A stretch of 64,000 nucleotides of DNA from positions 4,154,001 to 4,218,000 of the forward strand of contig CBDEUV010000002.1 of the NCBI GenBank assembly GCA_965243385.1. Direction: 5' to 3'. Shown here piece by piece: positions 50,615 through 58,572 of this stretch. Each line of letters opens with the position of its first letter. The first letter of the stretch is position 1. Under the pieces are notes generated by a model. That model saw only the letters and a program-made list of their open reading frames with translations, made no database searches and was not told the DNA's origin. Both the position numbers and the translations under genes were made by a program. The stretch comes from JANSYA01 sp965243385 (GTDB lineage Bacteria > Spirochaetota > Leptospiria > Leptospirales > Leptonemataceae).

Positions 50615-51325
50615 ATGGGATTTTCGATGAACGCCGTCGCCCGGTCTAAATCCCGGCGAGTCCTGTCTCAGCTTTTGTTTTTCGGCCTCTGCCTGGCCTT
50701 CATACCCGGCGCCGGCTGCTCCAGCCTGGATCTGCAGGTCCAGACTGAGGTGCGCGAATACAAGGGCATCTATAAAATCGCGGTGCTGCCCTTTCAAATC
50801 GAAGACGGCGACTGGGGTGAAGAATTCGCGTCGGCGGTGGGATTGCATCTGGCGCGCATCGGGCGTTTCGTCCAGGTCGAACGAGCGGCCCTTTCGCGCA
50901 TTCTGGACGAACAGCGTTTCGCGGAATCGGGCCTGGTCGACAACGAGACCCGCAAGAAAATCGGGCAGTTAACCGGCGCCGATCTGATCTTAACGGGCGT
51001 CGGCAAATCGCTCAAGTACGACCGTTTCGGCCGCACCTATTCCAATCTGGTCGACACGGCGACGATCACCGCCATCGACGTGCAGACCGGCCGGCATCTT
51101 TTTACGTTTCGCAAGGCGCCGGGCAGCGCCTGGGACTGGCGTTATCGGGCGAAATATATTCTGGGCCTCACTTTGATCTGGGACCGCGACGATGTACTCG
51201 TGGACAGTTCGAAGTACGACGATCTGGCTTATCAGTTTTCCGTACGCATGGAGCAGGCCTTCGCGAAACAGGAGGACGCCGGGGGAGCGGAGTCCGCGGG
51301 CGAAGAGCCGTCGTACCTATTTTAA
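50615..51325 (+). CDS. CsgG-like lipoprotein
   Basis: 236 residues. The signal peptide LLFFGLCLAFIPGAGC ends in a lipobox GAGC. The mature part follows the CsgG/DUF799-type fold: IYKIAVLPFQIEDGDWGEEF, FVQVERAALSRILDEQRFAE, IGQLTGADLILTGVG and TITAIDVQTGRHLFTFR. CsgG forms outer-membrane export pores for curli; most single relatives like this one are periplasm-facing lipoproteins of unknown function. The gene ends 9 bases inside the convergent neighbour. Confidence 0.82.
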   Translation: MGFSMNAVARSKSRRVLSQLLFFGLCLAFIPGAGCSSLDLQVQTEVREYKGIYKIAVLPFQIEDGDWGEEFASAVGLHLARIGRFVQVERAALSRILDEQRFAESGLVDNETRKKIGQLTGADLILTGVGKSLKYDRFGRTYSNLVDTATITAIDVQTGRHLFTFRKAPGSAWDWRYRAKYILGLTLIWDRDDVLVDSSKYDDLAYQFSVRMEQAFAKQEDAGGAESAGEEPSYLF

Positions 51326-52495
51326 TTTCGGATTTACCAGCGTGCGTTTCTGTATGGCACGGCTGCGATAAAAGAAATCCACGCGATCGTGCAGCCGCAG
51401 GATCCATCCCGACGCGCGCGCGATCATGCCCGACAAAAACACGGCGACTGACGAAACGGTCGCAACCAGCGCCGAAGCCGCTTTCACCACTGCGTCAAGC
51501 TTCGAGTCGATACGAATGGGTAAATCGCCTTCGATGTACTGCGAAGCCGGCTGCAGGACCGCAAAGAACGAGGCGCTCAGATCCAGGCGTTCGACCAGCG
51601 CCGGCATGATCCACAACAGGCTCCAGAAGATCGACAGCGCGGCCAGCACGATCGCCCCGCTGGTCATATAGGCGAGTAATTGAACGCGGTTTCGAACGCG
51701 CGTATTCAGGATGCGTTCGGGCGGGCGGCGTCCGAAGAGCGTATCCCGCCAGATGGTCATCTGCTTCTCGAGTCCGGATTTGCTCGGAGAAAAGCGTTCT
51801 TGTTTTGCGACGGCCGTTCCGATGCCCCACCGTCGCAGGGAATGACTTACGCTTTCGATCCAGTACAGCGGCAGATGCCCGCGCAGAGTTTCCAGACGTT
51901 CGATGGTATGCGCGATTCGGTAGCGCGAGAGCGCTTCGCCGTATTCGCGGGGCTGTTGTTCCGACGCGATGCCGAATCCCGCCCAGTAGGTCAGGGCGAA
52001 GCTTCCGCCGTAGCCGAAAGCGCGGGCCGCCTCTTCGTTTGTCAGATTGAGCTGGAGTTCCACTTCCTGGCCCCATTCATCCAGGCGACCGTGCAGATCC
52101 AGGCGGGCCTCCGGAGCCAGGCCCGCGGCCAGCAGCTCTCTTAATTCCTGGCCAAGGGGCATGGGCGGCGGGGCGAGTCCCAATAGCTGCGCCTGGGTGT
52201 GCAGCTGGCCGGCCGTGCGAAAGATCTGATAGTATTTGCTTTCGTCGCCGGGGTCGGTGAAGCCGAAGCGGCGATCGGCGTCCGGCTTCGGCGGTTTTGG
52301 TTTGCGATTGATCGGCGACTTGAGGCGCGAATAAGCTTCGACCGTGAGATACCCCAGACGAAAGGCCTGCAGTACTATATCCGCTTCTGCATCGCCGGGC
52401 ATCGCGGCATCGAATCGGCCCCCCGGGCCGGAAACAAGGCCTTCGCCATTTTCATCGGCGCCTTCGTTCGCGAAATTCTGTTTCTGCGGTGCCAT
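51317..52495 (-). CDS. membrane protein of unknown function
   Basis: 392 residues. The N-terminal 260 residues are soluble and mixed, with a Pro/Lys-rich patch (SPINRKPKPPKPDADRRFGF) and a helical part. Two or three hydrophobic helices (LLAYMTSGAIVLAALSIFWS with LLWIMPALVERL, and AASALVATVSSVAVFLSGMI) occupy 275-370, and a basic C terminus ends it. There are no recognisable motifs. The N terminus lacks a signal peptide, so the large domain is probably cytoplasmic. It converges on the CsgG-like gene with a 9-base overlap. Confidence 0.65.
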   Translation of the reverse strand: MAPQKQNFANEGADENGEGLVSGPGGRFDAAMPGDAEADIVLQAFRLGYLTVEAYSRLKSPINRKPKPPKPDADRRFGFTDPGDESKYYQIFRTAGQLHTQAQLLGLAPPPMPLGQELRELLAAGLAPEARLDLHGRLDEWGQEVELQLNLTNEEAARAFGYGGSFALTYWAGFGIASEQQPREYGEALSRYRIAHTIERLETLRGHLPLYWIESVSHSLRRWGIGTAVAKQERFSPSKSGLEKQMTIWRDTLFGRRPPERILNTRVRNRVQLLAYMTSGAIVLAALSIFWSLLWIMPALVERLDLSASFFAVLQPASQYIEGDLPIRIDSKLDAVVKAASALVATVSSVAVFLSGMIARASGWILRLHDRVDFFYRSRAIQKRTLVNPKLK

Positions 52496-52566
52496 GCGAC
52501 GACAGGCTAACGCCGGCCGCCTGAAATGAAAAGCAAAACGCGAACATAGTTATCGAACGCGAATTA

Positions 52567-53937
52567 CTAAGCAATGGCACCTTCGCCGGTCAGCACTTCC
52601 GGATTGCGTACGCCGAACATCTGATAGATCGTCGAAGCGATGGCGAAGGGTTCGTATTCCACGCTTCCGGAGGCGGGAACTGTAAACAGGCGATTGTTGC
52701 GAGCGCTGCCGGTCAGGGTCGTACGGCCTTCGACGCGACCCAGCCGGCGAAAGGCCGTGCCGCCGAGGGTCAGCAGGTTCTGATTGTTGCCGTGGTCCCA
52801 GCCGCGGCTGTTGTTGAGATTCACGTTGCGTCCGAAGTCGCCGTATACGTTGATCACGATGCGGTTTTCGGTTCCGGTGGCGCGCATATGATCGGAAGCG
52901 GCGCGCAATGCTTCGGCGACCCGGGTCATATTCGTCGTGTAGGTGCCGATCGCGTCGGAGTGCGCGTCCCAGCCGCCGATGCCGCCGTTGCCCACGCTGA
53001 TAAAGCGGGTCGTCGGATTGTTTACGGCGATCTGGAGGGCCGAGCGGAGACGATCCGCCAGCGGATTATTCGCCGGATAGTTTACGCCGCCGGGCAAAGG
53101 CAGCGTCCGCAGATTGGAAATGAAATTCGAAACGCTGCGTCGCCTCTGAAAGAATTCCGCCGTGCGCTGGAGATCGCGGTCGGTCGGCCGCTGTTGCGCG
53201 TGCATCGCCGATATCGAATTGGCCAGATCCTCCAGTCGATTGCTATTCGCGCCGCTCAGATTCGTATTCGCGCGTTGTTCGTACGGATTGCCCAGGTTGC
53301 GGCCGTCGAGGGCCACCGGCCGCAGACCGCTTGCGAGCCGCAGGTCCGAAGTCTGAAAGATTTCGCCGTCGCCTTCCAGACTGACGAAGGGAAAGAGATC
53401 GTTACCGGGATCGACGACGCCGTTGCGATGCAGAATGGCCGCCAGATTCGCGGCGATGCCGGGGCCGTCCGGATTGAGCGCGCCCTTCAGGTTCTGACTG
53501 ATGCTGCGACCGTGGGCGCGCGAATTGTCTTTGCGGCGATGGATGGTGCGATACACCGACATGCGGCGATTCGCGACTAAATCTTCCATGATCGCGCCGC
53601 CGGCCTGTTGCCAGAATCCGTTCGCGGTCACGGTGACCTGAGCGCCGGGATAGGCGTTTACCGAAGCCGCGAAGATATCGTCGCGGTTCGTGAAATTCGC
53701 GCCCAGTTCGGAGGCGCCGCCGTACAGAAAGACGTTGATCACCGTCGGCATTACTCCGGGGCGCGCGTAGCTTACGGAATTGATCACGCCCTGAGCCGTC
53801 GTTTGCGCGAAGAGCGGCCGCGCTCCGAAGCCGGCAAAGGCCCCGAGTCCGCTTAAACCGCCGAATGCGGCGCCCGCCATTTTTAAGAAGTCTTTGCGCG
53901 CGATTTTGCGACTGTTGCGATATTGATTGCGTTTCAT
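52567..53937 (-). CDS. DUF1501-family exported protein
   Basis: A 456-residue protein with a Tat-like signal peptide: SRKIARKDFLKMAGAAFGGL, in which the twin arginine is Arg-Lys. DUF1501 is an alkaline-phosphatase-superfamily-like domain; here VINVFLYGGASELGANFTN, NSRAHGRSISQNLKGALN, NGGIGGWDAHSDAIGTYTT (GGWDxHxxN-like) and VINVYGDFGRNVNLNNSRGW then DHGNNQNLLTLGG match its landmarks. Function unknown in biochemical terms. It is 82 bases downstream of the DUF1800-like gene on the same strand; DUF1501 and DUF1800 proteins are habitually encoded together and thought to act as an exported pair. Confidence 0.85.
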   Translation of the reverse strand: MKRNQYRNSRKIARKDFLKMAGAAFGGLSGLGAFAGFGARPLFAQTTAQGVINSVSYARPGVMPTVINVFLYGGASELGANFTNRDDIFAASVNAYPGAQVTVTANGFWQQAGGAIMEDLVANRRMSVYRTIHRRKDNSRAHGRSISQNLKGALNPDGPGIAANLAAILHRNGVVDPGNDLFPFVSLEGDGEIFQTSDLRLASGLRPVALDGRNLGNPYEQRANTNLSGANSNRLEDLANSISAMHAQQRPTDRDLQRTAEFFQRRRSVSNFISNLRTLPLPGGVNYPANNPLADRLRSALQIAVNNPTTRFISVGNGGIGGWDAHSDAIGTYTTNMTRVAEALRAASDHMRATGTENRIVINVYGDFGRNVNLNNSRGWDHGNNQNLLTLGGTAFRRLGRVEGRTTLTGSARNNRLFTVPASGSVEYEPFAIASTIYQMFGVRNPEVLTGEGAIA

Positions 53938-54019
53938 AGTCTAGTTGTCCTTCTCGATTGTTTGCTACCGTGCCGGCGACTCATCGCCGCGTTCCCGGGT
54001 TTCGCGGTTCACGAATCGC

Positions 54020-55594
54020 TCAAAACACCGCCGGGTAGGTGTAGAGCTCCGGCAGCCGGCTGAAATAATCCAGTGCGATCGACGTGATGCGATCTTTGTT
54101 GCGTTCAAAAGTATAACCCTGGTCGGCGATGATTTCGTTTAAGGTCGCCAGTTCTTCCGGGTAGGGTTCGCGCTCTGCGATCGATAAAAACAGGAAACGC
54201 AGGTATTCGCCGTCGGGCACCGGTGCGTTCATTAATTCCGACGACCAGCCGCCGTCGTTGGGGTTGTTCGGGTCGCGCTTCTGGTCGAGGGCGCCGCTTT
54301 CGCGCAGGCGAGTGTGGTGATGCGCGAGCGAAAGCGAATCCACCGGCGCCGGCCGTTCGCGGCCCAATTTTAGTTCGAAGACTTCCTGGCGCATCTCGGC
54401 CATTCGGTTCGGCAGATCCCGAAAGAAATTCGCGGGCGCGCTCCAGCCGGTCTTCGCGCGAAAATTGTAAAAGCTCTCTTCGAAGTACCGGCCGCGCTGA
54501 GCCGTTAACAAATACGCCCGCGAGTTCAGAATGGTGAGAAAGATATCGCGGTAGGTTTTGGGTTTGCGTAAAAGAATCCAGAGAGCCAGATCGCGCTGTT
54601 CGGCTTCCGAGAGCTGCGGAAAAAAACGCTGGATCAATACGAAACCGGCGACTCCTGGAACCAGATCGTGATTGGCGACCGTCGCATAAAACTGCTCGCA
54701 GGTGGTGATGGTCTGGCCGGGGCGCGCCAGAGCCAGCAGCTGTGGTTCGGTGTTCACGTCGCCCGAGATAACGAGTTCGTTGCTGCGATTGAGCGACCAG
54801 TTCTGGCAGGCTTTCGAAGCTTTCGGAACGTCTTCGTCGTTGAAGTGGCCGTTGTAAATCTCCATCATCTCGCGCGTATTGTCTTCGGGGCTGCGAAAGC
54901 GACGCCAGTTTTCCTGGGAGGTCATGTGTTCGTACAGGATCGCCGGGATCGGTCGGTCTTCGCTGATCCCGCGATACAACCTTTGAAAGACGCGCTCCAT
55001 GTCTTCGTCTTCGACGGAGTCCAGTTCGCGGCCCGGCGAAAACTGCACAGAGTTCAAGAGCACGTAGGTCATCCACACGTCGAAGCGATCTTTCGTAACG
55101 GGCATGTGATGAAATTGAGCGAGCGGCCGACCCTGAGCCGCTTCGCGAAAGCTATTGGACGCGACCGCGCCGTCGAAATTCACCCGTTCGTCCGGCCGCA
55201 GCGGACGATGCATGCGCAGATTCGCCTGGGTCATGAAATTCGCGTACTTCGCTTTGAGCGTGCGATTGTCCAGCCCCGCTTCGAGGTCGAAAAGTTTATC
55301 CAGCGAAATGCCGGAATACATGCTGCCCAGCATGCGATTCGCAACGCGGTACTTCTGCTCGTTGGGCAGCATCGCGAAATCGTAGTCGGTGAGCGGCGCG
55401 AGCGGATCGGCCAGGATCAAAAACCAGAGCAGCATCATCGGCTGGTTGTGATCGATGTCGCGCTGGTTCGCGCAGGCCGTACCGCCGGCCAGGAGCAGGA
55501 TCAGGCTTGCAATCGCCGCCCCGCGCCGCAGCGCCCGGCGAATCGTCATTGAGCGGGGAATGTGGTTTAGAATCGAGTTGTGAATGCGGATCAT
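54020..55594 (-). CDS. DUF1800-like exported lipoprotein, partner of DUF1501
   Basis: 524 residues. Signal peptide AAIASLILLLAGGTAC with lipobox GTAC. The body is helical; SPEDNTREMMEIYNGHFNDE (about 240) followed by DVPKASKACQNWSL resembles the DUF1800 core (N-x-A-R-E-x-M-E-L-[FY]-T...W), and QLSEAEQRDLALWILLRKPK with FEESFYNFRAKTGWSAPANF resembles its later part. The family call relies on these patterns and on the adjacent DUF1501 gene. A good Shine-Dalgarno (AGAGGA, 8 bases before ATG 55594) supports the start. Confidence 0.72.
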   Translation of the reverse strand: MIRIHNSILNHIPRSMTIRRALRRGAAIASLILLLAGGTACANQRDIDHNQPMMLLWFLILADPLAPLTDYDFAMLPNEQKYRVANRMLGSMYSGISLDKLFDLEAGLDNRTLKAKYANFMTQANLRMHRPLRPDERVNFDGAVASNSFREAAQGRPLAQFHHMPVTKDRFDVWMTYVLLNSVQFSPGRELDSVEDEDMERVFQRLYRGISEDRPIPAILYEHMTSQENWRRFRSPEDNTREMMEIYNGHFNDEDVPKASKACQNWSLNRSNELVISGDVNTEPQLLALARPGQTITTCEQFYATVANHDLVPGVAGFVLIQRFFPQLSEAEQRDLALWILLRKPKTYRDIFLTILNSRAYLLTAQRGRYFEESFYNFRAKTGWSAPANFFRDLPNRMAEMRQEVFELKLGRERPAPVDSLSLAHHHTRLRESGALDQKRDPNNPNDGGWSSELMNAPVPDGEYLRFLFLSIAEREPYPEELATLNEIIADQGYTFERNKDRITSIALDYFSRLPELYTYPAVF

Positions 55595-55940
55595 CTTCGG
55601 GTCCTCTGCCTTTCAGTATTGCGCTGACTGAGTTGCAGATCCCGTACCACGTCAGAATCGATGCTTTTTTGTACTAAATATATTCCTATTGTATACCTGC
55701 TGCCTGGATTATGTCGCATTAAAGGGTGTAAATTTATATCAATGATATGTTTTTATATCGATGCTTGCTTTTCGGCGGGGCCTGCCAGGGGACTTACAGC
55801 TCGCGGTCGTTGAGGCGAAGCACCGGGACCAGCCTGGGTCGGTGTTCGTGGATTGGGAACGGAGCAGGGGCAAAAAGAAGGCCGGGGTTTCAGACCCCGG
55901 CCGCAAATTCAGAGGAGGTTGCTTCTTCTCGAAACAGAGT
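55595..55940. other. 346-base intergenic region
   Basis: No gene. It contains an AT-rich stretch (about 55660-55760) that probably holds the promoter of the DUF1800/DUF1501 operon, the dyad ATATCA-A-TGATAT at 55736-55748, a second copy of TGGATTATGTCGCAT (55705-55719), and the terminator at 55868-55902. Confidence 0.5.
55868..55902 (-). terminator. intrinsic terminator for the small lipoprotein gene
   Basis: On the minus strand GGCCGGGGT-N5-ACCCCGGCC (55880-55902, nine perfect pairs, 5-base loop) is followed by TTCTTTTTG. It sits 39 bases after the stop of the lipoprotein gene at 55941. Confidence 0.85.
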
Positions 55941-56234
55941 TCACGGCTGCGTCGCCGGGCTTGCGCGACGCCGCAAAAGATTGGAGCCCGTCACTAAAAG
56001 CGGGCGTAGCTCACCTGAATGCTCGCTCATGGTGCCGCCGCTGACGGTTCCGATGCTTTCAATTAATACGTTGGAGAGTCCGGTAACGGTCGTCGGCGTG
56101 GTCGTGGCCGCGCCAGGCTGGACGATGCGCGTGTCGAAGAGGCCGTCGCTGCACGCGGGGAAGGCGATGATGCTCGCCAGCAGCGCGGTGAGTATAATTG
56201 TGTGGGGGAACCCGTTCGCGTTGGTGTTACTCAT
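55941..56234 (-). CDS. small lipoprotein, unknown function
   Basis: 97 residues. The signal peptide TIILTALLASIIAFPAC has a clear lipobox FPAC near residue 28. The mature part is Thr/Ser/Pro-rich and of low complexity (GAATTTPTTVTGLSNVLIES, then IGTVSGGTMSEH), ending with a basic tail. No family recognised. It has a strong terminator and a 5' leader hairpin that sequesters the probable ribosome binding site, which supports it being a real, regulated transcript. Confidence 0.65.
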   Translation of the reverse strand: MSNTNANGFPHTIILTALLASIIAFPACSDGLFDTRIVQPGAATTTPTTVTGLSNVLIESIGTVSGGTMSEHSGELRPLLVTGSNLLRRRASPATQP

Positions 56235-56236
56235 GG

Positions 56237-56290
56237 CATGCGCTCCGCTTTCTTTCTGTATCTTCAGATACGAAAGAATCGGAGCGATGC
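56237..56290 (-). promoter_or_regulatory. 5' leader hairpin occluding a ribosome binding site
   Basis: On the minus strand GCATCGCTCCG...CGGAGCGCATGC forms an outer stem and CTTTCGTATC-TGAA-GATACAGAAAG an inner one with a GNRA-like 4-base loop and one bulged base. The GGAG that would serve as Shine-Dalgarno (8 bases before ATG 56234) is paired in the outer stem. Confidence 0.5.
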
Positions 56291-56454
56291 AAACATGCGT
56301 ACGGGAGAATTAGCGCGGGCGTAACTTGTGAATAACATTACACGCGGGAATTCACCCGCGCACAACATTGCTCAATTTCTATTAACGATTCGCTTACACG
56401 CGCAAACGACGCTCACCCGCGCCATGGGGCGTCTTCAGTAGCCTTCGCGGGCGC

Positions 56455-56886
56455 TCAGAGGCGCACGACTTCGCGTTTTTGCGATGGATTGCATTCTTTT
56501 TCAAGGACGGCCGCGTCGACGTTCGGCGGAAAGATGAATTCGTACTGAATCAGCGCGTCCCCCTTTTGCGCCGGGCTCAGACAAATCGTCGTGGCGGCCA
56601 TGCGATCGCAGGGTTCCTCGACAATCTCGCAGTTCTTCAGGGCGAATTTGCGCATGGTCGTATTGATATTCGCGTAGAAGTCCACGCAGGTGTCGGCGAT
56701 GGTTTTCATACGGCAACTGCCCACGTACGCGAGGCTTATGTCGCGTCGTTCGTCTACAGTCTTGAGTTTGCGTCGCTGAATTTGTTCGGGGGTCGAGCAG
56801 CCCGCGAGCATCAGGGCCGCCAGCGCCAGAGCGCCGACTACAGTGAATCCGCGCAGGCCGGTTTTATGAGTATCAGATTGTTTCAT
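56455..56886 (-). CDS. small Cys-containing lipoprotein, unknown function
   Basis: 143 residues from ATG 56886 (frame open to 57036 without signal features). Signal peptide FTVVGALALAALMLAGC with lipobox LAGC, followed by STPEQIQRRKLKTVDERRDI. The mature part has SCRMKTIADTCVDFYANINT and KNCEIVEEPCDRMAATTICL, six to seven Cys that probably form disulfides. No family recognised. It lies downstream of the Spy/CpxP-like gene on the same strand, 228 bases apart. Confidence 0.68.
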   Translation of the reverse strand: MKQSDTHKTGLRGFTVVGALALAALMLAGCSTPEQIQRRKLKTVDERRDISLAYVGSCRMKTIADTCVDFYANINTTMRKFALKNCEIVEEPCDRMAATTICLSPAQKGDALIQYEFIFPPNVDAAVLEKECNPSQKREVVRL

Positions 56887-57114
56887 CGCTTTCAAGAATC
56901 GCGTCGCAGTGTTACGATTGCATGGCGACTGGATGGCGAATGCGTGGCCGGAGATGCGCGATTGCGCGGTGCGTGGCTTGCCGTCAAAAAAGAAGCGATG
57001 TATGGATCGCGGGCGGAGCAGGGCGTGGTGGGGCAAAAAACCCCCTCGGCCGGACCTGCGGCTGCTTTTCGACAGACGCGAATCCGACCAGGGGGAGACG
57101 GAGTCTACTCTAAC

Positions 57115-57552
57115 TTACAGGTCTTCGAGCTTGTCCAGGACGAACTCCTTCACGCGGGCCTTTTGCTCGGGATTCAGCAGTCCGTAGAACTCGGCCACGT
57201 AGTCCGGCGCTTTCACGAAGCGCTCGTGTCCGGTCTCCATTCTGGCTTTGACATCGGCCGCCAGGGCGTTCATGTCCGGCTCGGGTTTCTCGAATTCCGC
57301 CTTCAGCTGACGCATGGTTTCCAGGCGCTGCTCATGCATGGCCTTCAGGTCCACGAGCACCCGGCCCCGGAGGTCCTGGTACTTCACGCGCTGCTCGCCT
57401 TCGATGTCCAGGCGGTCGGCGATATAGTCGAGCTTCTTGATCATACGCTCGGAACGGTCTTTGCTGAAGTGATTGCGATGGCCGCAGGCCGTGAAGGCCG
57501 CAGCGCCGACCAGACCGATGATCGATAGAATGGCGATCTTTTTGAGTTTCAT
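57115..57552 (-). CDS. Spy/CpxP-like periplasmic chaperone lipoprotein
   Basis: 145 residues. Signal peptide ILSIIGLVGAAAFTAC with lipobox FTAC. The mature part is all helical: ERMIKKLDYIADRLDIEGEQ, RVKYQDLRGRVLVDLKAMHE, FEKPEPDMNALAADVKARME and FYGLLNPEQKARVKEFVLDK. The last contains L-x-P-E-Q, a form of the LTxxQ motif of Spy, CpxP and zinc resistance proteins. Start supported by AGGAG 9 bases before ATG 57552. It is divergent from a CpxRA-like pair with inverted GTAAA boxes between them, as cpxP is from cpxRA in enterobacteria. Expected role: binding misfolded envelope proteins and damping the sensor kinase. Confidence 0.83.
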   Translation of the reverse strand: MKLKKIAILSIIGLVGAAAFTACGHRNHFSKDRSERMIKKLDYIADRLDIEGEQRVKYQDLRGRVLVDLKAMHEQRLETMRQLKAEFEKPEPDMNALAADVKARMETGHERFVKAPDYVAEFYGLLNPEQKARVKEFVLDKLEDL

Positions 57553-57672
57553 TTAAGGTTTCTCCTCTTGCGAATAGAATTGCGGCGGTGGTCCGCCGCG
57601 CTAACTGTGTAATAGCATAGCCGATCCCGCTGAAAAAATGTTGTCGGGGTGTAAATTGGGGCCAGGCGGTTT

Positions 57673-57687
57673 GTAAATTCCTGTAAA
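57673..57687 (+). promoter_or_regulatory. CpxR-box-like site, plus orientation
   Basis: GTAAA-TTCCT-GTAAA, an exact fit to the enterobacterial CpxR consensus GTAAA-N4-8-GTAAA. A single extra half-site lies at 57651-57655. It is 60 bases before the response-regulator ATG. Confidence 0.65.
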
Positions 57688-57702
57688 TCGCGCCTGCCTC
57701 CG

Positions 57703-57717
57703 TTTACAGAAATTTAC
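57703..57717 (-). promoter_or_regulatory. CpxR-box-like site, minus orientation
   Basis: On the minus strand GTAAA-TTTCT-GTAAA, also an exact fit. With 57673-57687 it forms a large imperfect inverted repeat, one direct-repeat box facing each divergent gene. Confidence 0.65.
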
Positions 57718-57747
57718 GGAGGCGCGGGCCTCCGGCGTGGAAGATAA

Positions 57748-58572
57748 ATGGACGCAAGATTGCTGATGGTCGACGATGATCGCAAGCTGCAGAAACTCGT
57801 GCGGGAGTATCTGGAGTCGTACGATTATATGTTTCATTCCCTGTACAGTGGAGCGGGCGATCAGGTCGAGCGAGCCCTGCGCGAACACGAACCCGATCTG
57901 GTCATTCTCGATATCATGCTGCCCGAAAAGGACGGTCTCGAAATCCTGCGCGATCTGCGCCGCGATCCGGTCGGCCGTCGCTTGCCGGTGTTGATGCTCA
58001 CGGCCCGCGGAGACGAAACGGATCGCATCGTCGGTCTGGAGCTGGGCGCGGACGATTATCTCGCGAAACCTTTTAATCCGCGCGAATTGCTGGCGCGCAT
58101 CCGGGCGATCTTGCGTCGCACACGCGAAGCGCAGGAAAATCTGTCGGCGTCCGGCGAGTCCGGACCAGACGCGACGCCTTCCGATTCGGCCGCCGCCGCA
58201 AACGGCGAAGCCGGTTCAGCCGACGACGGCCGTACCGCGACGCTCAGTTCGGGCCGCATCGAATTGAATCGCGCGAAACTGGAATGCCGGGTGGGCGGAG
58301 CGCCGGTCGAATTATCCAGCGCTGAATTTCAGCTGCTCGCCGTTTTTTTAGAAGCTCCGGGAATCGTGCTCAGCCGCGATGAATTAATGAACCGTACGAA
58401 AGGCCGCGACTATATGGGTTTCGAACGCAGCATCGACGTACACATCAGCAAGATTCGCACGAAGCTGGAGCGCGCGGGCGAGGCGGACCGCATTAAAACC
58501 GTATGGGGCGCGGGTTATATGCTCGTCGATCGCGGTGCAGGCGAAGACGCGACCCGGGATGAAACCCAATGA
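57748..58572 (+). CDS. OmpR/CpxR-family response regulator
   Basis: 274 residues. Receiver domain 1-120: acidic pocket VDDD (8-11), phospho-acceptor Asp55 in LVILDIMLPEKDG, Thr85 in LTARG and Lys107 in DYLAKPFNP. A long Ser/Ala/Gly-rich linker (about 135-170) is unusual, since OmpR proteins normally have a short one. The winged-helix DNA-binding domain follows: SSAEFQLLAVFLEAPGIVLS then RDELMNRTKGRDYMGFERSI and DVHISKIRTKLE, closing with IKTVWGAGYML. It overlaps the sensor kinase by four bases (ATGA). Expected to bind the GTAAA boxes upstream. Confidence 0.94.
   Translation: MDARLLMVDDDRKLQKLVREYLESYDYMFHSLYSGAGDQVERALREHEPDLVILDIMLPEKDGLEILRDLRRDPVGRRLPVLMLTARGDETDRIVGLELGADDYLAKPFNPRELLARIRAILRRTREAQENLSASGESGPDATPSDSAAAANGEAGSADDGRTATLSSGRIELNRAKLECRVGGAPVELSSAEFQLLAVFLEAPGIVLSRDELMNRTKGRDYMGFERSIDVHISKIRTKLERAGEADRIKTVWGAGYMLVDRGAGEDATRDETQ

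Noticed and set aside
57030..57060. Terminator of the Spy-like gene at GGGGG-T6-GCCCC
   Set aside because: The T run lies inside the would-be loop rather than after the stem, so it does not fit an intrinsic terminator.
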